Source: CAVZLD01 sp964522605
Lineage (GTDB): Bacteria; Planctomycetota; Planctomycetia; Pirellulales; Pirellulaceae
Assembly: GCA_964522605.1 (NCBI GenBank)
Contig: CAZFWV010000077.1
Coordinates: 1 to 23,472, forward strand
Length of the DNA: 23,472 bases
Reading direction: 5' to 3'
Below are positions 13,525-23,000 of this stretch, one piece after another. A model generated the notes under the pieces. The model worked only from the letters and a program-made list of their open reading frames with translations, was not told the DNA's origin and searched no databases. Each line of letters starts with the position of its first letter. The stretch's first letter is position 1. Made by a program: the position numbers and the translations under genes.

Positions 13525-16482
13525 TCAACGCACGTCGTCCCACGTCTCCTGACCGTGGGCTTCGAGCGTCAACAACAACCGCTCCAGAAAGAACAGATCA
13601 CCGATCGGCGCATCTTCGGCGTCCACGTACTTCTGCAGTCGCTGCGCTGGCTGCTGCTCGATCAACGCCTTGACCGGAAAGATGATTGCGGAGTAGAGCG
13701 GCGAAAGCGCATGACTTTCACCGTAGTAGCGGCTGAACCCACTGGCTTGGGATAGAAACCACATCGGCCAATGATCGGTTCCCCGAGCAACGTGATCGGT
13801 GATCGAATCACGGATCTCGTCATGATCACGCACGTATCGCGCCACTTCCGGGACCAATGACAAGAGGTGAAATCCCGCGAAGTTGAATTCGTCGGACCAT
13901 TCCGGCTGAAAACCATATCGACGCAGCATCGGCGTGCGCCAATTCGACTCTTGTTTGATCGCGAGGAATGCGTCCCGCGCATCCCGCACCGCCTGACCCT
14001 CAACTTCCCGATCACCCACCCGTCGAGCCAGACGCGCCAGGCCGATCGGAGCAGAAACTCCTCCGAGATACGTGTTTACCTCACTTCGATGGGTATCATA
14101 AAACGCCTGGATCGGTTCCCAATGCGACTGCAGAAGCGATTCATCATCGAGGCATTCCAGACAACTCCAAATCGAATACAGATTGTGGACTCGGGGCAGA
14201 GAGGAATACAGACGCCCGCCGTCCCACTCGCGAATGTGTTCGGGAACTTCAAAAACCTGTCGGGGCGTTCCCGGTTCGGTTGGCGAGTTCAAGCAATCCG
14301 TCCATGGGGCAAGCAGAGACATCTCCTGCTTCAGATACGAACGCAGGCGGGACTGATGTTCAGGCGGAAGGTAAGGATGAATGCGCCCCAACAGGCCAAT
14401 CAAGTCGCCGGGATTTGTGAAGTACCATCGTGCATTCAATTCGCCCCGCTTCGCAAAATACGGTTGCAGGTGTCCGGCGGCCATCATCCGCTCGACTTGC
14501 CGCACCAATTCTGCGCGAACGGGTTCCGCGTCTGCCGGCAACTCGCGAATGACACGCTGCTGCCAGATGTAATCCTCCAGATCCCCAATCGAACTCGGCA
14601 CTGCCGGATTCGAATCACTCGGCGGCTCACGTTCAACGACTACATCTGCTTTCGTGGCCTGACGGCCCGCCGAGACTTCCGCGCGATCATCTGAACTTTG
14701 CCCACCAACCGATTCGTAACAAGCTAGTGCCCGGATGTCGAGTTCGTTCACGAATAACGCCTGATCAGCGACAACGATCGGAGTTCGTGCAGCGCCGTGT
14801 GTGTCGAAAATCCGCGCCGACCGCGGTCCCGCATCGGCATTGGAAGCGTAGTAGACAACGTCGCCCGTCCAGCCACCTCCATCATGCTGACCAAACACCG
14901 CACTGATTTGCCCGTTTGGATTCTGGTCGCCGTCCAGCTTGATCCAACGCGCCTGGCGGAATGGGTTGTGGTAGTAAACATACTCTCCGGCTGCGGTCAG
15001 CATGTGATGGTTATCCAACTCGATGCCGGGCCCACCTTGATGAATATTCCGACGAGTTGGCAGGATGATGCGGTCGCCGGTCGCCAGGTCCAGGGCGCTC
15101 AAGTCGGGGCTGAAGGCCGTACCGAATGATCCCCCTGTGATGATCGACCGCGCCGAGACGCGCCACCAGGTGATCGGACGTCCGCTCCCGTCAAGGACCG
15201 GCCCCATATTCGCGTTGCCTGTTCCACCAACGATGCCCATGGGCACCTGATAGGGCTCAACCGCTCTGCCGTTGCCGTCGCCCTTCGTCGTGAACACGTA
15301 AAACGACTTTCGGGTTGGGCCACCTGCCCACCGAATATTGCGTGTTTCCGGCAGCATCTCGCCGGCGTTGTCCTGCCAATACTTGCCGCAGTCGACCGCA
15401 TACGTCGGATCACCGGCAAGCCATTCCAGGATGGCTTGACGTTCTAAAGGCCAATCTTCCAGACGCTTCTGTCGGTGATTGCCCGGCGTCGCGTTGAACA
15501 GTAACGCCTCCATCACATACTCGGCCATTCCATCGATCAGGATCTGGAATGTCATCACTTTGTCATCGACGACGACGGGCCACGTATTACGGAACGATTG
15601 ACCCGTCAACTGCCCCGGCTCTGTCTTCCAGAGCAATTGCCCGGTGCGAGCATCAAGTGCGTAGAACACCATGTTCTCCGCGCCGAAGAAGACATGGCCC
15701 TGGTCAACCGCCGCCGGTTGGCGAATCGCGGCCCCTGCATCGAAGCGCCAGCGAACGGCGCCAGATGTTGAATCGATCGCATAGAAAACACCATCCAATC
15801 CCCCGCAATAGACGGTTGCGCGCGAAATGGTTGGCGGAGTCACAAACGGTCGGCCGCCGGAAACGGACCACAGGACACGACCATCCCAATCCAGTCCGTA
15901 GATTCTGCCATCCTGACAGGCGACGACAATGCGATTTTGCTGAGGATCATCGGACGGTTTCTCAATCGCCGCGGCATGCACCAGAGCGCCCGGAAACTGC
16001 CGTTGCCAAATCGTTCCGCCATCGCGCGAGTCGAGGCAATAAAGTCTGCCCGGCAGATCGCCGAAGACCACGCGTCCGTCGGCGACGACTGCGTGCATCG
16101 TGAACGAGAGCAACCCCACGCTCTCGCGAGGCGGGCGAGGCACCTGACCGGCTGGGACGGGCCGCCGCACGACCACAACATTGTCTTCGCCGTACCAGAC
16201 CCACCGCAGTTGATACGGTGGTTCGACGGCTTCCGGCGCTCGACCGTGGTGGGCCGCGTTGTGCTGGAACTGCAGCCAGTCGTTGCCGGATACGGTAGCT
16301 CCCGGATACAACGCAAGGAGAATCAACGCGCTGACCCACAGGAGAAATTGTCTCGAAAACCGTTTCGCACGCGCCCGACCGATTGCGTAGCTGCTCGATC
16401 GCCAATATTGGGAACAACAGCGGACCACGGGAGATTCAGGTCCCGGGACCTCTGAACTGGTTCTGTGCATTTCGGTAGGCAT
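13525..16482 (-). CDS. Secreted PQQ-like beta-propeller protein with C-terminal helical domain
   Basis: About 985 residues. A signal anchor or signal peptide lies near residues 42-62 (RQFLLWVSALILLALYPG), after a long basic n-region. The propeller begins at NDWLQFQHNAAHHG and includes blades of the PQQ/BamB type: YCLDSRDGGTIWQ, YGLDWDGRVLWS, YAIDSTSGAVRW and YALDARTGQLLW. It extends to about residue 600. The last 350 or so residues look alpha-helical (WFLSQASGFSRYYGESHALSP) and I do not recognise them. Start uncertain: ATGs at 16515, 16482 and 16470 are all possible, none with a well-spaced Shine-Dalgarno; upstream open frame to 17094 runs through repeats and is not protein-like. The intact dehydrogenase-type PQQ ligands were not identified, so an enzymatic role should not be assumed. 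Likely periplasmic. Confidence 0.8.
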   Translation of the reverse strand: MPTEMHRTSSEVPGPESPVVRCCSQYWRSSSYAIGRARAKRFSRQFLLWVSALILLALYPGATVSGNDWLQFQHNAAHHGRAPEAVEPPYQLRWVWYGEDNVVVVRRPVPAGQVPRPPRESVGLLSFTMHAVVADGRVVFGDLPGRLYCLDSRDGGTIWQRQFPGALVHAAAIEKPSDDPQQNRIVVACQDGRIYGLDWDGRVLWSVSGGRPFVTPPTISRATVYCGGLDGVFYAIDSTSGAVRWRFDAGAAIRQPAAVDQGHVFFGAENMVFYALDARTGQLLWKTEPGQLTGQSFRNTWPVVVDDKVMTFQILIDGMAEYVMEALLFNATPGNHRQKRLEDWPLERQAILEWLAGDPTYAVDCGKYWQDNAGEMLPETRNIRWAGGPTRKSFYVFTTKGDGNGRAVEPYQVPMGIVGGTGNANMGPVLDGSGRPITWWRVSARSIITGGSFGTAFSPDLSALDLATGDRIILPTRRNIHQGGPGIELDNHHMLTAAGEYVYYHNPFRQARWIKLDGDQNPNGQISAVFGQHDGGGWTGDVVYYASNADAGPRSARIFDTHGAARTPIVVADQALFVNELDIRALACYESVGGQSSDDRAEVSAGRQATKADVVVEREPPSDSNPAVPSSIGDLEDYIWQQRVIRELPADAEPVRAELVRQVERMMAAGHLQPYFAKRGELNARWYFTNPGDLIGLLGRIHPYLPPEHQSRLRSYLKQEMSLLAPWTDCLNSPTEPGTPRQVFEVPEHIREWDGGRLYSSLPRVHNLYSIWSCLECLDDESLLQSHWEPIQAFYDTHRSEVNTYLGGVSAPIGLARLARRVGDREVEGQAVRDARDAFLAIKQESNWRTPMLRRYGFQPEWSDEFNFAGFHLLSLVPEVARYVRDHDEIRDSITDHVARGTDHWPMWFLSQASGFSRYYGESHALSPLYSAIIFPVKALIEQQPAQRLQKYVDAEDAPIGDLFFLERLLLTLEAHGQETWDDVR

Positions 16483-16702
16483 CCGGTAGATTTCCGTGAT
16501 CGTGAAGCAGTCCATTCCTCGTTGATTCGCGACAGTCTGTGACCTGCGCGCTTGTCTCTCTCTGCGGCCCTTTACACTGCTAGCGTTGAGTTTCTTGTCG
16601 GGGCGAGCGAATTCTATTATGCGGTAGGGGTGAGTTGTGCTTCTACTTGGCTTTACTGTTGTCATTTTGATGCACGGCACAGCCTTCGGCAGCAACCGTA
16701 CT

Positions 16703-16769
16703 GTGTGCCACTGGCTTTGCCAGTGTCCTCTTGAGTCGAGGAACAGCACTGGCATAGCCAGTGGCACAC
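16703..16769. repeat. REP-pair (BIME-like) element, GCCACTGGC family
   Basis: Arms 16703-16725 and 16747-16769 are 23-nt inverted copies with one mismatch. Each arm is itself a hairpin: CACTGGC-TTT-GCCAGTG (16709-16725) and CACTGGC-ATA-GCCAGTG (16747-16763). Between them TCCTC (16726-16730) can pair with GAGGA (16738-16742). The whole can fold either as two small hairpins or one long one, the layout of paired REP sequences. Such elements are usually spread by RAYT (Y1/TnpA-REP) transposases; none is in the window. Confidence 0.75.
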
Positions 16770-16834
16770 CCATTGCGCCGAACACGGCAGCACTCCGTTT
16801 GGTTGCGGCCGAAGGTTGCGCTGCGCCTTCGCGC

Positions 16835-16930
16835 CCTCTGCGTTTCACCTTTTTCGGCGATAGAAAAGAAGAAAGGCGAAACGCAGAGGACTCAGAGGCG
16901 CAGAGGAGCGCAGAGGAGCGCAGAGAAGAT
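16835..16930. repeat. CTCTGCG-type intergenic repeat with tandem CAGAGGAGCG units
   Basis: CCTCTGCGTTTC (16835-16846) and GAAACGCAGAGG (16878-16889) are perfect 12-bp inverted arms, and the stem can continue inward through CCTTT/AAAGG. They are followed by a near-perfect 10-bp tandem repeat, CAGAGGAGCG, at 16901-16910 and 16911-16920 with partial copies on both sides. Similar CTCTGCG-rich intergenic repeats occur, from memory, in planctomycetes and several other phyla. It could act as a terminator for the macroglobulin gene but has no clear U-tract on that strand. Confidence 0.6.
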
Positions 16931-16993
16931 CCCATGCATGAGTTTAACGTGCCGAAAGACATGCACTTGGATTTGACTCTGCCGCGATTCGCA

Positions 16994-17010
16994 TCGATCA
17001 ACTTGATCGA
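16994..17010. repeat. 17-nt palindrome just after the macroglobulin stop
   Basis: TCGATCAA (16994-17001) and TTGATCGA (17003-17010) are perfect inverted arms around a single C. It lies 26 nt after the macroglobulin stop codon. As RNA it gives a 7-bp stem with a short loop but no U-tract follows, so it could be a weak terminator, part of a Rho-dependent end, or a protein-binding site. Confidence 0.35.
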
Positions 17011-17035
17011 AAGCACTCCCGCGTCGAGGACTATT

Positions 17036-20000
17036 CTACTGGAGCGCCTTGGATGCTTCGACACCCTCGGCCGGGGCTTCATAGAGTTGGTCAAGTTGCT
17101 CGACCTGCTTCTTCTGGTTGATCGTATTACGTAACTGCAAGCCTTTCAGCAACTGACGCTGCAGCGATTCGGTTGTTTCCGTACCCGCGGCCTCAACTGC
17201 CTTTCCCTCTTGGGTTTCCGGGACAAGATCGATTGATCCACGGAAAAACGCATAACGCGACGTTTCCGCCTGGGCGATCACGGTCGACGTTCCCAGAATC
17301 CCATCGGCAACGTAGACACCGCGCAAATCCGTTTTGCCGGAGACGAATTCGTCATTTCGGCTGCCGATCACTTTCACGTGGACATTCGGCTGATACCGCT
17401 CGTCCGTTCGGTTCTTCACCGTGGTCCGCACTTGGCCGGCTACTGAATCCTCTTGCACTTCGATCGTGAGCGGCGTGATCAACACGAGTCCGCTGGCATA
17501 CAGGTCATCACCACGACCAACGACGAGATACGCTCCCTCTTTGTCTAACGGCAGAGTGATTGCGCGATCCCGATCGGCGTAGTCTTTACCGTCTCCCAAT
17601 TCAATGCTCTGTTCGAAGTACGGCCGAATACCGGCAAGGTTAATCTGCGTAATTCCTTGCAGATCCCGCTTCAGTAACCCGAACTTCATCAGATCGATCC
17701 GATACACTTTCAGATCACACCCCACGAGGTTGCGGTACTTCAAGTCAATCTGAACCGGTTTCCCTGGTTCAATTGTGATGACTTCGGGCAGTCGGATCTC
17801 CTTGCGTGTGAAGTATTCAATCGACTGTTTCGCGTCAGGAAATCGATCTTCCACGCGACGATACTGCGCGATCGCCTCGGCTGCTTCGCCCAGGCTGTGA
17901 TGAATCTGACCGAGAATGTAGATGGCTCGCCACTTATCATCACTCTCTTGCTCTCGCCCAGTCCGTTCATCCACCCGCTTCGCCTCGGCAACCTTGCGGC
18001 ACATGACCATCGCCTGCTCGTGCTGGCCCATGGCAAAGCGGCAATAGCCAACGATGTACCAGAAGCTATCCAGCAGGTCGCTCTTGGGATACAAGTCCGC
18101 GTACCGCTGACAGGCGGCAGCCGCCTGATCGTACGCTTCGATATCCAACAGTGCATTCGCAGCAGCGAACGCAGCTTGATCTGCCGCCGGATCATCCGGA
18201 TAGGCAGTCAAGAAGCTTTCCAGCATCCGCCAGGCCCGTTGGATCAGATCCACGCGGTTGATCTTCTGCTGGCGCAGCTTGTCATCCGCTGCAGCCGACG
18301 GTGCTTTTGCGTAGACACGTTGTGCGAGGGAATAATCCGCGGCTGCGATGTAGCTTTCCGGCGGATATTGCTGGAGCAACTGTCCCATGACGTCGACGCT
18401 CCGCAGGAACTCCCCTTGCGATTCGAGAAAACCAGCGACCGCACTTTCCCGGGAGAAGCTGCCTTCGATGGTCGCGCGAAAGACGAGATAACTCCGTTCA
18501 TACTCGCCCATCTCATCATAGGCGTTTCCGACTTTCAGGATCTTTTCGAATGGAACATTCTCGTTCGGCCATTTTTCGCGCACGATCTCGAAGTAGTGGA
18601 CGATCTTCTCTGCCGGTCCTTTTTCCAGATGGATATTGAAGAGCGTTGTTACCGCTTCCTTGTAGATCTCGGCACGCAGATTCCATTGCTGGATGAGTTG
18701 TTCCAGATGCACTTGAGCGGCATCCAATTGATGCGCACCAAATTCCAGCTTGCCCAGCTCGAACAACTCTCGTGGAGTCAATCGATATTCGTCATCCGAC
18801 TGCGATCCGAGCGGCACGACCACTAGTGTCTTCGGCTCAGCCACAACGAGTTCGTCCGGCCGATACGCATTTCGCACCAGCGTCGGACCAACTCGGTAAG
18901 CGCCCGGAAGATACCCGGTCAGATCGTAGTGAATCGCGCCGATCTGGCGCCGACTGCCAACGTAGAAGGTGATCTGACCGGAACCGATTTCGAATCGTTC
19001 GAATCCGCCGCGAACAGAATCGGCCACAACTGTCGTGCCACAGGGAATCGGCTCAGTAATCACGAGGTATTCCAACTGGGGATCCGGCGTATTCTGGGGA
19101 ATCCCGTGCCGCCAGAGATTCAATTCCACATGACCGCGACGTGCAACAGGTAATTGTGTTAGCGGGTTGCGGAACGATGAGTAGCTGCCATCCAGAACGT
19201 CGAAACCGCGAGGAATTTCCCTGCCATCGCGTTCCAGTGGAGCCGGTTCGTAGAAGCGACGGATCTCGTAAGAGCGAGTCGTGCTCTTGAGTTGATCCGC
19301 CGACACAAACCCACCCAGGATGCACTGATACGTGTAGCGCCCTCGACCCGTGATCTGAAATTGAACGCGCTGCTTTCCTTCCTGAAGGAACTCGCTTGGC
19401 ACCTGGACCGATTGAGTCAGCGACGAAGGTGTCACCTGCAATTCGGCAACCTTCTGATCGTTCACGGACACCGTGAGACGGTAATTCTCGTTGGCGAATC
19501 GGCTCCGCGCGGACCATTGACACAACGCCAATGCGGCAGGTCCGGTTGCCTTGTCGGGTGCCCAACGATATCCCGTTCGATGCGCGAGCAGCCAGTCAAT
19601 CGTTTCTTGCGTGCGCTGGGAAGCGGATTCAACGTGCTCCAGCCCCAAAGCATACAAGGCGCGGAGCTCGGCGGGGCTGCTGTTCCATGGTAACAGGCCG
19701 CGGGGAGTCTCTCGCCGACTGGTCGACTCGTCAAGATTCAATTCGGCGACCGCGTCCAGCAGCTCTTTCGCCGTTGTTGTTCGGTCCATCTCGGCAAAGA
19801 CCAGCACGGTATACAGAATGGCCGCCGGCGAAAGAACGGGTCGGCTGCGATAGAGCCGGTTGGCGAGCGTGAAATCTTCGTGACCTGCAACCGTCAAGGC
19901 GTGCAACAGCACTGCCTTGCTCTCATAGTCGTTCGCGTCGGCGGAAGCGCTTTGACTCTGCAAATAATTGACCGCCTGGTCAAAGTTCTCCTCCGCAATG

Positions 20001-23000
20001 CGATAACCGGCGTCCTTCGCCAGCGCCAGCGACCATACAGCGCGCGAAGACGCAAAGGCGTCGCTGTTCCCGGCCAGTCCGGTCCAACTCCAACCCCCGT
20101 CGTCATTTTGAGCTGCAATGAGGGCGCTGATTGCGGCGCGAATTCGCTGGTCGAGCGTCTGCGACGTCGGCCCGCCTTCGTCACGACTTGCCGCCAGTAA
20201 CTTTTGCAGCGCCAAGCTCGCCATCAGATCACTTGTTGTGCTTTCCAGTCCAGATGCGAGCCGATCGATTTCCAACTGGCACCAGGGCGCCGGTCCCAGC
20301 ACGATATCGACTAGACTCTGCTCGACTGTTGGCCCAACAAGGATTTCAAGAGTCGGATTGGTGAATGGCATCGTGGCCGACGCTTCCACCCATGCCGTTG
20401 TGTCGCTCGCCGCCAACCCGCTGACCGCAGAAAACACGGGCACACCGAACGGGTGAAGTGGCACACTCTGACGGATCGTGTCTGTCCAGGACGCGTCCGC
20501 TTCATCGGATCGTGGAGCCGTAACCGTCAATTCAAACTCGACATCCATGCGGGGAGCAATCGTCTCCGCTCCATCCTTGTCGTGCGGTCGGTGGAATTCA
20601 CAGGCAAAGCTTGTTTCATGGAGTCCCTTCGCCTGCACGTCGATTGTCTTCGTCTCGGTGACGGAGCGACCTGCAATCGTCGTTTTCAGAGTCACTTGAA
20701 TGGGACCGTTGTCGACGGCAGAATTGTGAACGGTCGCCAGAATCTCTGCTCGATCTCCATCGGTGAACGCAAGCGGCAGTTTGAGTTCGCCGAAGAGCGG
20801 TTTCTTGACGGTCAGATCGGCACTAACTTCTCCGGCCAGTGTATCTGGCGTGATCCCTTTGGCAGCGAATGTCCAGGCCGTTGATTGCTCAGGAATTCGG
20901 AAGGTGACCGTCGCCTGCCCATTCTCGTCCGTGACGATTGCGGGATTCCAGTAGGCCGTTTCCTGCGGACCGATTTCTGGCAGCAGAACAGCTCCCTCGC
21001 TGGCGAGCCGGACCGCCAATTGCTGTACCTGTGCGGCGTCGAAGCGTCCGGTGTCGGAAAGTGCAATCGCTTCCACTACACCGTTGGACTGCAGCACGAG
21101 CACTTGCTGACGATTCTGCTTGCCTAGCTGCACAAGGTTCTCGACATTGGCGGGTGCGTAGTAATGACGCCGCGCACCCATTTCCGCCCATGTCGTCGCG
21201 CCTGGGTCCTCCGCGACACCGAACTTGCTATCCACCGCGTAACCCCACGCTTGTCCGCCGATCCGACCAAAGCGCGTAACTGCTTGCTGAACCCCATCCG
21301 CGTCGAACCCCAACGCGAGTTGAGGCGCATCAACGACGCGTGCTGCCATGTTCGAGGCAACGCCGCTCTGAACCTGGACACCCGCGTGAGGCGCTGGCGC
21401 CTGGCCGGCGGCGAACAGATCGACCGTCGGCTGTGCTTCGATCACATCTCCCAAAACCCGATCGCGGGGAAGGGCCATCCACTCACTTACGAGTGGTTGT
21501 GTAGCGCGACTAGCCTCTTCAGCTCGCTCCACTTCAATCCGTTCCCACTCCGCGAGCAATTGCGGATCGATCGGCCGGGTCTTGGGACGGTAAGAAAACG
21601 AGATGCTGGACGTTGTCCGCACGGAAGGTTCGCGGCGAGTCCCCTCAAAGAACGAATCGATGGTCGGCATGGGCCAAGGGAAACGATCCAACAAACTCTT
21701 CTCCAACATCGCCAGGCTCACTTCAGCCGATACCGGTTTTCCTTGAGGATCGGTCGTCTTGACCGAGACTTCGACTTCGTCCCCGGGCTGAACCGGCTCG
21801 CCGTCTTGCCGAGTGGACTTCCACTGGACCTGGACCTTCAACGCGCGGGCAACAGAAAAGGAACTGGACGTCGTAAAGAAGCGCGGCAGGGGGATTCCTT
21901 TTCCCTTGGCGTCACCGGTCTGCCGCGGGTCAGTCATCACGGCCACCGCCAGGTCGAAATTGGGAGCGAGTGTCGCGGAAAGCGGCAAACGCAGCGTGTT
22001 CGCACCCTGTTGAAGCGTAATCAACTGGTAATCGAGGACCCGCGCTCCCTGAAACGTGACCAACGCCAGTGCCGGTTGCTCGCGCCAATGGATCTGGACC
22101 TCAGCAATATCGCCAACCTGGAAGGTATGTCGGTCCGCCAGGATACGCAGCCGCACGTCATCCTGGTCGTCGGAGATCTGAATTACGTGCTCACCCGAAA
22201 TCACGTTTTCGAAACGATCGCTTCCGACCGCGCGACACACGTACTCCCCACCCTTTTCCAGTGCGACCGTCTGGCGCGCGATTCCTTGGTCGTCGGTCTG
22301 CACAACGTATTCCTGCACCAGTCGCTCACCGACGGTTCCATGGACTTTGGTCCGCTCCAGGACCCGCAGTGTTAGTTCCTGCTCAATCGGTTTCCCCTCG
22401 GCATCAAGCGTTCGCAGTGAAACCTCGAATGATTCCCCGGCAACGTAAACGGAACGCACGGTATCGAGCGATATCGAAAACCCTTGTGTCGAAAGAAAGA
22501 AGTTAACGGCTTGCTGAAGGCTTCGATCCGGGACGGTAACCAGGAGAGGCAGGAGCTGACTTTCGAGATAGTCGCGCGTCGGCAATTTGATCGCGACTTC
22601 CCCCTTCTCATCCGTCGTCGCGGTGTAAGACCGATCGTTCGCGAGTTGGTAGGTGACTTGCCGATTGGCGAGCGGAGCCCCGTGATAGAACTCGACGCGG
22701 ATCTTGCCCTCGATGTTCTCACCGCGATAGTAGATTCGTCGCGGCGTATCTACGATGATTCGCACGGGTTCCAGCTTATACTCGTGCACGACGAACGTGC
22801 CTTGAAACTGCCGCTCCTGTTGGTCGATGATGATGACCCGATAGTCGCCCTGCGGACAACTGCGCGGAAGTACAAAGTGTGTATGGAAAGACCCAAACTC
22901 ACTCAGGGTCACTTCTTCCTCGCGCAGTAGCCGATTGCGCGGATCGAAGGCGCGCAGCGTGCACTTTTTTCCGACGGGAACCACGTATCGATCATCGCTG

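Larger units (their letters stand above)
16483..17035. other. Repeat-rich intergenic stretch
   Basis: About 550 nt without a supportable gene. From the high end it holds a 17-nt palindrome (16994-17010), a hairpin with tandem CAGAGGAGCG units (16835-16930), and a REP pair (16703-16769). Open frames crossing it, including the extension of the beta-propeller gene to 17094, translate the repeats and show no protein signature. It must contain the transcription end of the macroglobulin gene and probably the promoter of the beta-propeller gene, but I cannot locate a promoter. Confidence 0.55.

Noticed and set aside
16893..16930. Possible CRISPR array from tandem CAGAGGAGCG units
   Set aside because: Units of 10 bp are directly adjacent with no spacers and there are no cas genes.
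16483..17094. Extension of the beta-propeller gene to 17094
   Set aside because: It would translate the intergenic repeats and run into the end of the macroglobulin gene.
17897..18826. 309-codon plus-strand open frame
   Set aside because: Antisense to the TPR part of the macroglobulin-like gene; no domain signature.
21164..22375. 403-codon plus-strand open frame
   Set aside because: It is antisense to the macroglobulin gene, rich in Arg/His/Pro with no domain signature; a shadow frame of GC-rich coding DNA.
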